A DNA stretch of 64,000 nucleotides from CAVTWS01 sp963738445 (lineage in GTDB: Bacteria; Actinomycetota; Acidimicrobiia; Acidimicrobiales; SHLQ01): NCBI GenBank assembly GCA_963738445.1, contig CAVTWS010000001.1, positions 186,001 to 250,000 on the forward strand, written 5' to 3'. Under the pieces are notes generated by a model that was given only the letters and a program-made list of their open reading frames with translations, ran no database searches and was not told the DNA's origin. Position numbers and translations under genes: made by a program. Positions within the stretch are counted from its first letter, which is position 1. Every line of letters begins with the position of its first letter. Shown here one piece after another: positions 45,801-55,169 of this stretch.

Positions 45801-46464
45801 GCACATCGGTGCCGACCTGGCCGATGCCGTCGCGGCCGGCCGGCCGTACGGGTCGATCGAGGATCTCCGCCGCCGGGTCCCCGGTGTCACCTTGCCGGTG
45901 CTGGAGGCCCTGGCCACGGCGGGTGCGTTCCGGCAGTGCTTCGGGATCGAGCGCCGGGAGGCGTTGTGGCAGGCCGGGGCCGTGGCCCAGACAGGGCCCG
46001 ACCGCCTGCCCGGCATCGTCACGGGGGTGGAGGCACCCACGTTGCCCGGCATGTCCGCGCGGGAGGAGTCCGTGGCCGATCTGTGGGCGACGGGCGTCGC
46101 CCCGGATGGTCACCCCACACGGTTCATCCGGGCGGCGCTCGACGAGCTCGGTGTCACCCGGTCCGAGGGCCTTCTGGCGCTGGCGGATCGGGCCAAGGTC
46201 ACGGTCGCCGGCGTCGTGACCCATCGTCAACGCCCGGCGACGGCGGGTGGCACCACGTTCGTGAACCTGGAGGACGAGACGGGGCTGATCAACGTGGTGG
46301 TGTCGAAGGGGGCGTGGTTGCGGTACCGGGCGGTGGTCCGGGCCTCGCCGGCTCTGCTCATCCGGGGCTGGGTGGAGAACGCCGAAGGTGTGGTCAACGT
46401 GGTGGCGGAACGCATCGACCCGCTCCCCACCGTGGCCGGCGCCGGTTCGCGTGACTTCCGCTGA
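42823..46464 (+). CDS. dnaE2: Error-prone DNA polymerase DnaE2 (ImuC; many frameshifts)
   Basis: About 1210 codons of span. Start MSFGNPPVSWSELERRLSG is the usual DnaE2 N-terminus. PHP domain: AYAELHCHSNFSFLDGASHAEEL and ALALTDHNGFYGVVRFAE. Polymerase core: LALIEQLGFPGYFLVVWDIVEFCR, the catalytic PPDIDLDIES, HLGIHSGGMVICDRPV, VGVFQVESRAQMATLPRL, FANYGFPESHSVSFAYLVY. OB domain ends DETGLINVVVSKGAW to SRDFR. About ten breaks fall between 43270 and 45180. It extends over lesions with ImuA'/ImuB, which are not in the window. A short insert around 45600-45740 is low complexity. Confidence 0.9.
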
Positions 46465-46506
46465 GCGGGCGGCGGGTCCGGTGCGAGGCCCGTACGATGA
46501 CCGCCG

Positions 46507-48645
46507 ATGAGTGACCTCTGGGCCGAGCCCGACATAACGGACCCGGCGGTGCTCGCCGAGGCCTTCCTGGCGTTCCCGGGGGCGGCCGCTCGGGTGGCGA
46601 CCCGGGTGAGCGGTGCCACCGCCGGCGCGGCTCGGTTCGTGCCCTTCCTCGACCGCAAGACCTGCGCGGACCAGCAGTTGTACATCGAGTTGTCCCTCAC
46701 CGGGCTGCGCCTGCTCCAGCGGGCCAAGGCCGACGGGGGGCTCGACCGTGACTCGGTGCTGGAGATCGTCGGCCCCGATGAGATCGCCCAGGTCGACCGG
46801 GAGGTCCGGGTGCTGATCGTGGCCGGGCTGGCTCGCCTCGAACGGGGTCGTCTCGTCGTCGCGCCCACGGTCGCGCCGGTCCTGCCGTTGCCGCTCCCGT
46901 TGTTCGCCGAGGATGTCGAGTACATCACCTCGGATCGGCTGGCGCTGGCGTGCCGGCTGCTCGGCGTCGACGGTGGCACCCGCAAGGCCGAACGGGCCGC
47001 CGCGGTGCTCGATGTGCTGCGTGACCCGCCCCGGTTCCGGGCCGCGCTCAAGGCGGCGGGACCCGAAGCCGAGGACCTGTTCCGACGCATCGTCGGAAAG
47101 ATGGTCGGGCCGGGTCGCACTCCGGGCCCGGTGGCGATCTACGACCTCCTGACGAGGGAGGAGCAGACGGACCGGCTGCGGTTCTCCCGCACCGCCCAGC
47201 GGTCGACGCTCGATCAACTGTCCGACCGCTGCCTCATCAGCCTGGCGCCCTATTCCGGCTATGAGCTGTGGCTGTGGATGGAGTCGGCGCGTTCGTTCGG
47301 TGTCGACCTGCTGGGGCACATTCCCACCGAGCCCGAGTTGGAGCTCGTGACGGTCGACGATCCCGCGACCGCCCCGGCCCGGGTCGTGGCCGCCCTGCAT
47401 GCGCTGCTGGGATTCATGGCGTCGAACCCGGTCGAGGGCAAGAAGTCAGGGGATCGTCGTCCCCCGGTGCGGTACTGGCGCAGTGCCGCCAAGGCCGTCG
47501 GGATCCCAACCCCGTTGGGCGAGGTCCTCGGTGAGGTGGCGGCCGATCTGGGTCTGCTCTACGCCGCGCTTCTCCCGGTGCGGGGCCGGGGCCGCACGGC
47601 CGAGCACCCCGTCGAGTGGCGGGTCAACCCCCGCCGGGTGCAGGAGATCGAGGCGTGGGGTCCGGCCACCACGTGGCTGGCGATCGTCGAGCAGTGGCTA
47701 CTCGGATCGGCGTCGGCGAACGATGAGTCGGTCATCCAGCGCGAGCTCGTCTGGTCCTTCCTCGCCGCCCTTCCGGCCGGATCGGGGTCCCCGAGGGGTC
47801 GTCTGGAACGAGCGGCGTACCACCGGCATCTCGGCCTGGTCAACGCGGCAGTGGTGGCGTCGGTCATCGACACGATGGTGCTGCTCGGCGTGGCCACCAA
47901 CTCGCCGGGCGTCGGGCTCACGGCGGCGGCCCGGGCCGCGTCCGCCGGTGTCGACGGCGTGGAGGCGGTGCTCGACGGCGGGAGCCACACCTTCGTCGTG
48001 CAGCCCGATCACTCCATCGTCGCCCCACCGGATCTGGCGCCGGCGCTCACCGCCGAGTTGGCCCGTTACGCCGACGTGGTGAGTGAGGGCGGGGCCACGG
48101 TCTGGCGGCTCTCGGCCAGCCGGTTGGCGCGTGCGGCCCACCAGCTGTCCGTCGACGACGTGCTCGGTTTCCTCGAGCGCCACGCCCACTCTTCGGTTCC
48201 GGACGCCGTGCGCCGGTACGTGGCCGACGCCATGGTCGCCGGGGCGCCGGTGGTCGCCATCGATGCCGGCTGCGTGATCACCTCGACCGATCCGGTGGTG
48301 GTGGCCGACGCGGCGCGCCACAAGGCGGCGAAGTTGACGGTGGTGGCGCCGGGCGTGGCGGTGTCGACCCTGCCCCGGGCCAAGGTCACGGCGGTCCTGG
48401 CCGAGAAAGGCATCCGGCTCGCCGGGATCTCTCCGGCCGGATCGGCCGACCCGGGCCCGTCAGGCGCGTCAGTGGCGTCGGGTCCAACCCGCATCAGCGA
48501 CGCGGCGCCGTCCTGGGCTGTCCCGCAATCGGACCCGAATTCGCCGCTGCGCGAGCCGGGCCGGATCGCCGTCCGTACCGACTCTCCGTTCGCCCTGGCC
48601 GAGGCCGTGACCGGGCGCGACGGCACAGACGGGCGGAACCGATGA
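46507..48645 (+). CDS. Helicase-associated protein (XPB/Ssl2-like, Helicase_C_3), Rv0862c-type
   Basis: 712 residues, one frame. Winged-helix-like modules in the first half; the C-terminal region HTFVVQPDHSIVAPPDLAPALTAELARYADVVSEGGATVWRLSASRLARAA is the Helicase_C_3 signature. A tail rich in Pro/Ser ends the protein. No Walker motifs, so it is not itself an ATPase. It overlaps the XPB helicase gene (ATGA), as in mycobacteria where Rv0862c lies beside ercc3, so it is likely a partner of that helicase. Molecular function unproven. Confidence 0.85.
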   Translation: MSDLWAEPDITDPAVLAEAFLAFPGAAARVATRVSGATAGAARFVPFLDRKTCADQQLYIELSLTGLRLLQRAKADGGLDRDSVLEIVGPDEIAQVDREVRVLIVAGLARLERGRLVVAPTVAPVLPLPLPLFAEDVEYITSDRLALACRLLGVDGGTRKAERAAAVLDVLRDPPRFRAALKAAGPEAEDLFRRIVGKMVGPGRTPGPVAIYDLLTREEQTDRLRFSRTAQRSTLDQLSDRCLISLAPYSGYELWLWMESARSFGVDLLGHIPTEPELELVTVDDPATAPARVVAALHALLGFMASNPVEGKKSGDRRPPVRYWRSAAKAVGIPTPLGEVLGEVAADLGLLYAALLPVRGRGRTAEHPVEWRVNPRRVQEIEAWGPATTWLAIVEQWLLGSASANDESVIQRELVWSFLAALPAGSGSPRGRLERAAYHRHLGLVNAAVVASVIDTMVLLGVATNSPGVGLTAAARAASAGVDGVEAVLDGGSHTFVVQPDHSIVAPPDLAPALTAELARYADVVSEGGATVWRLSASRLARAAHQLSVDDVLGFLERHAHSSVPDAVRRYVADAMVAGAPVVAIDAGCVITSTDPVVVADAARHKAAKLTVVAPGVAVSTLPRAKVTAVLAEKGIRLAGISPAGSADPGPSGASVASGPTRISDAAPSWAVPQSDPNSPLREPGRIAVRTDSPFALAEAVTGRDGTDGRNR

Positions 48646-50312
48646 GCGATCCCACGAACCCCCTCGTGGTCCAGACAGACCTCACCGTGCTGGCCGAGGT
48701 GGCGTCGCCGCGTTTCGAGGAGGCCCGAGCCGCGCTGTCGCGGTTCGCCGAGATGGAGAAGGCGCCGGAACACGTCCACACCTATCGCATCACGCCGCTG
48801 TCGCTGTGGAACGCCGCCGTGTCAGGTCTGTCGCCCGGCGATGTCGCAGCGGCGTTGACCGGATTCGCCAAGTACCCCGTCGCCGCCTCCGTGCTCACCG
48901 AGGTGCACGACCAGATGGGCCGGTACGGCCGTCTTCGCCTGGTGCGCGACCACGACACCGCCGGGCTGGCGCTCACGTCGGCCGAGCCGGCACTGATCGA
49001 GGAGGTGGCCCGCGATCGGCATGTCGCCGAGCTGCTGGGGGCGCGCCTTGATGGCAACCGGTTCGCGGTGCGAAACGGCGACCGGGGCATCCTCAAGCAG
49101 GCGTTGCTGCGCCTCGGCTGGCCGGCGTCCGACGAAGCCGGCTACGAGGACGGCTCCGACCTGGGCACGTTCGAGCTCACGGCGTCGCTCCGCTCGTACC
49201 AGGCGGACGCCGTCGAGGCCTGGTGGCGCGATGGCGACCCTGCGGGCGGCAGTGGCGTGCTCACCCTGCCGTGCGGTTCGGGAAAGACCGTGATCGGACT
49301 GGCGGCGTTGATCACCGCGTCGACCCACACCTTGATCGTCGTGACGTCGGTGTCGGCGGCGCGGCAGTGGCGCCGGGAGCTGCTCGACAAGACCACGCTC
49401 ACCGAGGACGAGATCGGCGAGTACTCCGGTGACCACAAGCAGATCCGACCCGTCACCGTCGCCACGTACCAGGTGCTCACCTGGGCCCGGAAGGGTGTGC
49501 CCCGTGAGGCCGAGTTGTTCGAACGCCACCCGCACCTGGGGCTGTTCGATCAACAGCAGTGGGGGCTGGTCATCTACGACGAGGTCCACCTGCTGCCCGC
49601 TCCCGTCTTCCGGGCGACCGCCCGCATCCAGGCCATCCGGCGGCTCGGACTGACCGCCACGCTCGTGCGGGAGGACGGCCGGGAGGGCGATGTCTTCTCC
49701 CTCATCGGGCCCAAGCGGTTCGACGCGCCGTGGAAGGAGCTCGAGGTGCTCGGATGGGTGGCGCCGGCCCGGTGCACCGAGATCCGCGTTCGCCTGACCG
49801 ACGAGCAGCGCATGACCTACGCGGTGGCCGATCCCGACGAACGGCACCGCATCGCCGCCACCGCGCCCGCGAAGCTCGACGTGCTCACGGACCTGGTCGA
49901 ACGCCACCGCGGCGATCGCATCCTCGTCATCGGCCAGTTTCTCGATCAGCTCGACGAGGTGGCGGCCCGCCTGGGGGCACCGATCGTGACCGGTCGCACG
50001 GCCCAACGGGAACGGGACCAGCGGTTCGAAGAGTTCCGCACCGGCGAGATCGACGTGCTCGTGGTGTCGAAGGTGGCGAACTTCTCGATCGACCTGCCCG
50101 AGGCCAACGTCGCCATCCAGATCTCGGGCCAGTTCGGCTCCCGGCAGGAGGAAGCCCAACGGCTGGGCCGCATCATGCGCCCGAAGGCCGACGGCGGCGT
50201 GGCCAACTTCTACACGATCGTCACCGCCGAGACCGTCGAGCAACAGTTCGCCCTGAACCGCCAACGATTCCTGGCCGAGCAGGGCTACGGCTACGACATC
50301 GTCGACGCCTGA
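48642..50312 (+). CDS. xpb: DNA repair helicase XPB (superfamily 2)
   Basis: 556 residues. N-terminal damage-recognition-like part, then Q/I region LRSYQADAVEAWW, Walker A TLPCGSGKTVIGLAAL, motif Ia LIVVTSVSAARQW, DEVH box LVIYDEVHLLPA, motif III RLGLTATLVREDGREGDVF, motif V VLVVSKVANFSIDLPEANVAIQISG and motif VI SRQEEAQRLGRIMRPK. Thumb-like and RED features (RED in LVREDGRE) support XPB rather than another SF2 helicase. 3'-5' DNA unwinding. Complete and overlapping its partner gene. Confidence 0.95.
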   Translation: MSDPTNPLVVQTDLTVLAEVASPRFEEARAALSRFAEMEKAPEHVHTYRITPLSLWNAAVSGLSPGDVAAALTGFAKYPVAASVLTEVHDQMGRYGRLRLVRDHDTAGLALTSAEPALIEEVARDRHVAELLGARLDGNRFAVRNGDRGILKQALLRLGWPASDEAGYEDGSDLGTFELTASLRSYQADAVEAWWRDGDPAGGSGVLTLPCGSGKTVIGLAALITASTHTLIVVTSVSAARQWRRELLDKTTLTEDEIGEYSGDHKQIRPVTVATYQVLTWARKGVPREAELFERHPHLGLFDQQQWGLVIYDEVHLLPAPVFRATARIQAIRRLGLTATLVREDGREGDVFSLIGPKRFDAPWKELEVLGWVAPARCTEIRVRLTDEQRMTYAVADPDERHRIAATAPAKLDVLTDLVERHRGDRILVIGQFLDQLDEVAARLGAPIVTGRTAQRERDQRFEEFRTGEIDVLVVSKVANFSIDLPEANVAIQISGQFGSRQEEAQRLGRIMRPKADGGVANFYTIVTAETVEQQFALNRQRFLAEQGYGYDIVDA

Positions 50313-50327
50313 ACGTCGCGTCGGGCG

Positions 50328-51152
50328 CTACTTGATGGCGATGGGGTTGACCGGCGTGCCGGCACCACTGGTGAACGGAAGCGCCGTCGCGGTCAGAAAG
50401 AAGTCGTACACGCCGTCGGCGGCGCAGTCGATCGCCAGGGCCTCGAGATCCCAGATCTCGCCCAGCGGCATGCCCATGTCCCGCAGGGCCAGCATGTGGA
50501 ACGGGAGCGCGACGCCGGCGATCTCCGGTACCCGTACCTCCACGGCGACGTTGTCGCTGGCCACCGCGGCGACATCTCGTTCGTGGCACCACTCCGCACA
50601 CCGCCAGCTCAGGCCGGGCGACCTCGCAGCCCAGCCGGTGGCGCCGTGCTCCACGAACGCGAGCCGCCATCCGGTGCGCACCACCACGATGTCGCCACCC
50701 CGTATCTCGACTCCTTCCGCGGCGGCGACGGCGGAGAGCTCCTCGGGTGGGATCACGGCGTCGGGTTCGAGCATCGCGACACCCCGGGCGCGGGCCACGT
50801 CCAGCAACACGCCACGACCGACCACGTTGGCCGAATGGGCGATGTGATCGATCGACCCGTGGCGGGCTCCGTCGCACGTCACGGCCGTTGCGGGCCGGCC
50901 GTTGTACATCGCACCGTCGTAGGTGACATGGGCCAGCGCGTCCCACTGGCTGGCGGCCTGGAGCGGCATCACGACGTAGTCGTCGTTGTACCGGACGGGG
51001 CCGCTGACCTCCTTGTTGATGGCCGACATCATGCGGAGCGGATTGATCCGGGGGGCGCCGGCGAGGTTGAGGGTGCCCAGTTCGTCGTCGTCACCCCACC
51101 GACCCCAGTTGGTCACCCGAGCCGCGGCGTCCTGGACGTCGGCGAGGTTCAC
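50328..51152 (-). CDS. Cyclase-family (kynurenine formamidase-like) hydrolase, internal deletion suspected
   Basis: 274 residues from a GTG overlapping the acyl-CoA dehydrogenase stop. Motifs: WGRWGDDDELGTLNL, DDYVVMPLQAASQWDALAHVTYDGAMYNG with the HxxxD-like metal region replaced by WDALAH, GVLLDVARARG, GDIVVVRTGWR, CAEWCHERDVAAVASDNVAVE and a C-terminal PFHMLALRDMGMPLGEIWDLEALA. The family is usually about 315 residues. The segment between GTLNLAGAPRI and NPLRMMSAINKE appears to lack about 40 residues although the frame is kept. Metal-dependent amidase or lactone hydrolase; substrate unknown. Confidence 0.8.
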   Translation of the reverse strand: MNLADVQDAAARVTNWGRWGDDDELGTLNLAGAPRINPLRMMSAINKEVSGPVRYNDDYVVMPLQAASQWDALAHVTYDGAMYNGRPATAVTCDGARHGSIDHIAHSANVVGRGVLLDVARARGVAMLEPDAVIPPEELSAVAAAEGVEIRGGDIVVVRTGWRLAFVEHGATGWAARSPGLSWRCAEWCHERDVAAVASDNVAVEVRVPEIAGVALPFHMLALRDMGMPLGEIWDLEALAIDCAADGVYDFFLTATALPFTSGAGTPVNPIAIK

Positions 51153-52195
51153 CGGTACGAGTCCATGATCGCCGGCGCCGCTCCGATGCGGGCGTTCTCG
51201 TCGATGAGGACATGCTGCGTCTGACCGTGCATGTCGCGCATCAGGCGGCCGAGCGGATGGGGGCTGCGCAGACCGGCGCTGCCCGACCACGTGTAGGCGA
51301 ACGTGACGACGCTCAGCGCGGCGGCCACGGCGAGGGAGGTCGCGTGGCGGATGCGTTGCAGCTGGAGATCGGTCACCGGGTTCCCGGATTCGACACCGTC
51401 GAGCGCCTGGTGCAGCGCCTCCATGCCGTAGGCCCGTGAGGAGCGGTAGAGACCCAACTCCTCCAAGGCTCGCCGGGCCGTCCCGAAGGCGACCCCCATG
51501 TGGCCGGCGATGCCGTTGGGGAGCAGCCCGAGGTGGAGGCTGGCCTGGCCCCGCCGGGCGCCGAGGGCCAACCTCCGGAAGGTGTAGTCCTCGCCCACGA
51601 AAACGTTGTCGATCCGGTAGTCGACGCTGCCCGTGCCGACCAGGCCGATCACGTCCCAGTTGCCCAGGAACTCGACCTGGGATGCCGGCATCACGCACAC
51701 GAGGGCATCCTCGGGACCGCACCCGTCGGGTATGGCCCCGCCGCCGATCCAGTTCGCGTGCAGGGCCCCGCTGCCGAACGAGTACCGGCCCGACACCCGG
51801 TACCCGCCGTCTTCGATCGTGATGCGGCCGGCCGGGCCGAACATGCCGGCACTGATCGGTGGTTCGTCGGCGCCGAAGATCTCCTTGACGGCACTGTCGC
51901 CACAGAATCCGGCCACGACGGCGAGCGACGCTGCGTTGGCCATGTACGACCAGCCGGTCGACGGGTCCGCGCAGCTGAGCTCCTCGACCACCTCCACGAG
52001 CGTCGTGATCTCGGCGTTGCCGCCCCCGAGATCGGCGGGGACCATCAGCTGGAACAGGCGGGCCGACTGGAGCGCGTCGACGACCGCGGGTGCCAAGGTG
52101 CCGGAACCCTCGGTCTCGTCGGCGCAGGATTCGACCAGCTCGCGCAGTCCCCGGGCCGCCGCCAGGGGATCGGTCGTTGTTGGAACGCCTGTCAC
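51149..52195 (-). CDS. Acyl-CoA dehydrogenase-family flavoprotein (HpaC/DszC-like branch possible)
   Basis: 348 residues from the GTG at 52195 (VTGVPTTTDPLAAAR), preferred over the ATG at 52267 because family similarity starts there. Helical N-terminal domain LRELVESCADETEGSG, LFQLMVPADLGGGNAEITTLVEVVEELSCADPSTGWSYM, middle beta domain GMFGPAGRITIEDGGYRVSGRYSFGSGALHANW, and C-terminal helical domain MGVAFGTARRALEELGLYRSSRAYG. No catalytic Glu of classical dehydrogenases is evident; the branch with flavin-dependent monooxygenases (DszC, HsaA type) fits the GWSYMANAAS stretch better. Substrate unknown. Confidence 0.82.
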   Translation of the reverse strand: MTGVPTTTDPLAAARGLRELVESCADETEGSGTLAPAVVDALQSARLFQLMVPADLGGGNAEITTLVEVVEELSCADPSTGWSYMANAASLAVVAGFCGDSAVKEIFGADEPPISAGMFGPAGRITIEDGGYRVSGRYSFGSGALHANWIGGGAIPDGCGPEDALVCVMPASQVEFLGNWDVIGLVGTGSVDYRIDNVFVGEDYTFRRLALGARRGQASLHLGLLPNGIAGHMGVAFGTARRALEELGLYRSSRAYGMEALHQALDGVESGNPVTDLQLQRIRHATSLAVAAALSVVTFAYTWSGSAGLRSPHPLGRLMRDMHGQTQHVLIDENARIGAAPAIMDSYR

Positions 52196-52320
52196 CGCCG
52201 AATCCCCGTTCCGTCCGACCTGCGCTCGTCGGCGGGCGGAGCGTACCGCGCTCCCCCATGCGGCCAAAGGTCGATGGCCAGAAACCCGATAGGGGCGCGG
52301 CGACGAGCCGGCGACGGCGT

Positions 52321-53772
52321 TCAGTGGTGGCCGGAGAGGTCGAGGGTGGCGGTTCGATCGAGCAGCACGGTCACCGCGACCGGTTGGTCCGGTGGGGTGA
52401 GAAGCGCCGGCGGCCCTCCGCTGATCCGTACCCGGATGCGGTGGCCGCTCTGGAACCGATGGTGGTGGGCGCGGAGGGCGACGCAGTATTCGTCGGTCGA
52501 ACCCGGCATCACCGGCTCGGGCTCCCGGTGGGAAACTCGGTGGCTGGCCGCCAGGAATCCGGCGGTGACGGGCGCCTCGTTGCCGGTGAGGTCGACCTCG
52601 ACGACCTCCACGTACAACGCCGCGTCGGTGGCGTCGAGCGACGCCTGGATGGTGAGTGCTCCGTGGCCGAACAGGACCCAGTCGGTGTCGAGCGGTTCGT
52701 TGGTGAACGTCAGGGAACCTGACGCGCCCGCCGGTGCCGGGTGGACGAACGTCGTGCTCCCCGGCTCCCCGGGCTCGGTGCTGAGTGAGCCGTCCGACAC
52801 GAGGTGAAACCGCAAGCCGCGGCCGACGGCCGGCACCCCACCGACGATCTCACGCCACCCCGCACCCACGCCGACGGGACCCTCGAACGATGTGAACGTC
52901 GGCTCGGGAGGCACCGGGCAGCCGGCGATGCCGGCCACCCAATGGTCGAACCAGGCCAGCAGGATCCCTGGCGGGAGCTGTGCGGTCTCGGCCAGCAACT
53001 GAGCGCCGTCGCTGGAGGTGGACCACGCCGGTTCGTCGACCAGGGCGACAGGGAAGAAGTGGGGCCACGCCCCGTAGACGGCCCACGTACGGTGGGGGCA
53101 CGCTTCGATGTTGGCCAGGGTGCCTGACCGGAAGTAGTGGTCGTTCCAACCGCCGATGGCCAGCACGGGCACCGACAGGTCGCCGAGCTGGTCGACGAAC
53201 GAGCGGTCCTGCCAGAAGTCGTCGAACGTGGGGTGACCGCGGTTGGCTGCGTACTCGGCGTCGGCATCGATGACACCACCGCTGGTCAGGTTGGCGATGT
53301 CGGGCCAGCCGTCGAGTTCGCCGCGTTCGGTCGACTTGATGCCGCCGGGGTACACCACGTCGAAGTAGAGCGACGACGGGGCCTGCAGGGGGGCGATGGC
53401 CCGCAGGTGCGGCGCCCGTTCGACAGCCGCGCCGTAGCTGGTCTGGCCTCCGAAACTCTCCCCGTACATGCCGACCCGGCCGTTGCAGTAAGGCTGCGCG
53501 GCGAACCACTCGACGAGGTCGTGAGCGTCGCGCCCCGACTGCCGGAAGTCGCCGTGGTTCCATGTGCCGCCGGATCCGCCGATGCCACGCATCGTGGCCA
53601 CCAGGCACACGTAGCCGCGCGAGACGAAGAAGTCGGCCTCGCCCACGTAGAAGTCGCGCAACACGACGTACGGGGTGAGTTCGATGACCAGGCCGGGACA
53701 CGGACGGTCGAGCGCGACGCCGTCGAGCGCCGGTCGGCGAATCTCGCCGGCCAGGGAGACGCCGTCGCGCAT
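52321..53772 (-). CDS. CocE/NonD-type alpha/beta hydrolase (start unresolved)
   Basis: 483 residues from the first ATG; coding signal continues upstream in frame to about 53900 (QLWWAYERAATYDVVGTAVEIP) without a usual start, so the true start may be a CTG, or an indel may hide it. Alpha/beta hydrolase features: MRDGVSLAGEIRRP, LVIELTPYVVL, RGYVCLVATMRGIGGSGG, the nucleophile GMYGESFGGQTSY and the late Asp/His region. The C-terminal jelly-roll X-Pro domain is ALTIQASLDATDAALYVEVVEVD. Acts on ester or amide bonds of unknown substrate. Adjacent to the P450 gene. Confidence 0.82.
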   Translation of the reverse strand: MRDGVSLAGEIRRPALDGVALDRPCPGLVIELTPYVVLRDFYVGEADFFVSRGYVCLVATMRGIGGSGGTWNHGDFRQSGRDAHDLVEWFAAQPYCNGRVGMYGESFGGQTSYGAAVERAPHLRAIAPLQAPSSLYFDVVYPGGIKSTERGELDGWPDIANLTSGGVIDADAEYAANRGHPTFDDFWQDRSFVDQLGDLSVPVLAIGGWNDHYFRSGTLANIEACPHRTWAVYGAWPHFFPVALVDEPAWSTSSDGAQLLAETAQLPPGILLAWFDHWVAGIAGCPVPPEPTFTSFEGPVGVGAGWREIVGGVPAVGRGLRFHLVSDGSLSTEPGEPGSTTFVHPAPAGASGSLTFTNEPLDTDWVLFGHGALTIQASLDATDAALYVEVVEVDLTGNEAPVTAGFLAASHRVSHREPEPVMPGSTDEYCVALRAHHHRFQSGHRIRVRISGGPPALLTPPDQPVAVTVLLDRTATLDLSGHH

Positions 53773-53890
53773 GGGGATCTCGACGGCGGTGCCGACGACG
53801 TCGTAGGTCGCCGCCCGCTCGTAGGCCCACCACAGTTGCGTGGCCGACGACTGGGGTTGGGTGGATTCGCTGACGGGAACCTCGACTTGG

Positions 53891-55102
53891 TCAGAGCCGG
53901 ATCGGCAGCGCGTCGATTGTGGTGAACATCAGCGACGGCGGGGTGAAGGTGACGCCTTCGTCGATGACCTCGGGATCGGGGCCCATCAGCTCTAGGGCGT
54001 GCCGGTAGATGCCGGCCAGTTCGGCTTTGGCCAGGTTGGCACCCAGGCAGTAGTGGGCACCGTGACCGAACACCATCACGTCGGTCGTGTCGCGGGTCAG
54101 GTCGAGCACGTCGGGGTCGGGGAACACGTCGGGGTCGCGGTGGGCGGCCAGCGCCGACATGAACACGGCCTGACCCTTGCGGATCTCGACGCCGGCGATC
54201 TCGCAGTCTTCGGCGCAGAAACGGGGGAGCGCCCCGGCGCCGAGCTCGAAGCGGAGCAGTTCCATCACCGCGTTGGGCATGAGATCCGGTTCGGCTCGGA
54301 GCAGATCGAGCTGCTCGCGGTGGTGGAGCAGCGACCGGATGCCGTAGGTGGAGGCGAAGGTCGTGGTGTCGGTGCCGGCGCTGACCAGGGCGAAGATGAT
54401 CAACACCACCTCGTCGTCGCTGAGGCGGTCGTCGGCGTCGTAGGCGGCGACGAGGTCGGTCATCAGGTCGTTCCCGGGCTCCTGCCGGCGGGCTTCGGCC
54501 AGCTCCCGGACGTACCGGATGAGCTCCGCCGAGGCGATCTCGACGTCGGCGCGCTGCTCCGGCGTGAGGTACGGATCCGCCGAGCGCAGCGGCGCCGCGG
54601 CCAGGGTGCGGAACGCCAGCTCGTCGTCGCCGAGTGGGGGCACGCCCATGATCCGGCTGATCACCGTGTTGGGGATCGCCTTGGTGAACGTGTTGGCGAT
54701 GTCGATGACGTCGCCGGGGCGGGCGTCGATCTCGCGCCGGTAGCGCTCGCACACCTCGTCGATGTGGATGTCCATGCGCCGGACGGCGGCGGGCGTGAAG
54801 GCGTGGGAGGCCAGGCGCCGGGTGCGGGAGTGTTCGCTGCCGGTCTTGGCGAACAGGCTCCGCTGCGACAACCACGCGGTCGTGCTTCCCTCCGCCGGCG
54901 GCGTGTAGTGCGCCCAGGCCCGCATGTCGTTCGTGAACGACGGGTGGGTGAACAGCTCCTTCACCACTTCGTAGCTGACCGCCCACCAGGAGCCGACGTT
55001 CGGCAGGAAGTGGAGCGGTCCCTTGTCGCGGGCCCGAGCCAGGGCCGCCGAGGGGTCGGCGCGATCGGACGCGCCGAGCGGATCGAGCATGACGGTCGAC
55101 AT
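53891..55102 (-). CDS. Cytochrome P450
   Basis: 403 residues, complete. Conserved features: C-helix region HSRTRRLASHAFTP, the I-helix ALVSAGTDTTTFAS with acid-Thr pair, ExxR in AVMELLRFELG, RFCAEDCEIAGVEIRKGQAVFMSALAAHRDPDVFPDPD, and the heme loop VFGHGAHYCLGANLAKAEL with the Cys ligand. Class I bacterial type that needs a ferredoxin partner, absent from this window. It is upstream of a CocE hydrolase, an acyl-CoA dehydrogenase-like enzyme and a cyclase on the same strand, suggesting a catabolic set. Substrate unknown. Confidence 0.95.
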   Translation of the reverse strand: MSTVMLDPLGASDRADPSAALARARDKGPLHFLPNVGSWWAVSYEVVKELFTHPSFTNDMRAWAHYTPPAEGSTTAWLSQRSLFAKTGSEHSRTRRLASHAFTPAAVRRMDIHIDEVCERYRREIDARPGDVIDIANTFTKAIPNTVISRIMGVPPLGDDELAFRTLAAAPLRSADPYLTPEQRADVEIASAELIRYVRELAEARRQEPGNDLMTDLVAAYDADDRLSDDEVVLIIFALVSAGTDTTTFASTYGIRSLLHHREQLDLLRAEPDLMPNAVMELLRFELGAGALPRFCAEDCEIAGVEIRKGQAVFMSALAAHRDPDVFPDPDVLDLTRDTTDVMVFGHGAHYCLGANLAKAELAGIYRHALELMGPDPEVIDEGVTFTPPSLMFTTIDALPIRL

Positions 55103-55169
55103 ACGGGCAAAGGTACGTCGACCGCACGCGGCACACCATTCGTCGGCCCCGGCGGCGGCGGTCGGGTGC

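Noticed and set aside
42823..46464. Replicative polymerase DnaE1
   Set aside because: N-terminus PPVSWSELERRLSG, C-terminal SRDFR and the LexA box fit DnaE2.
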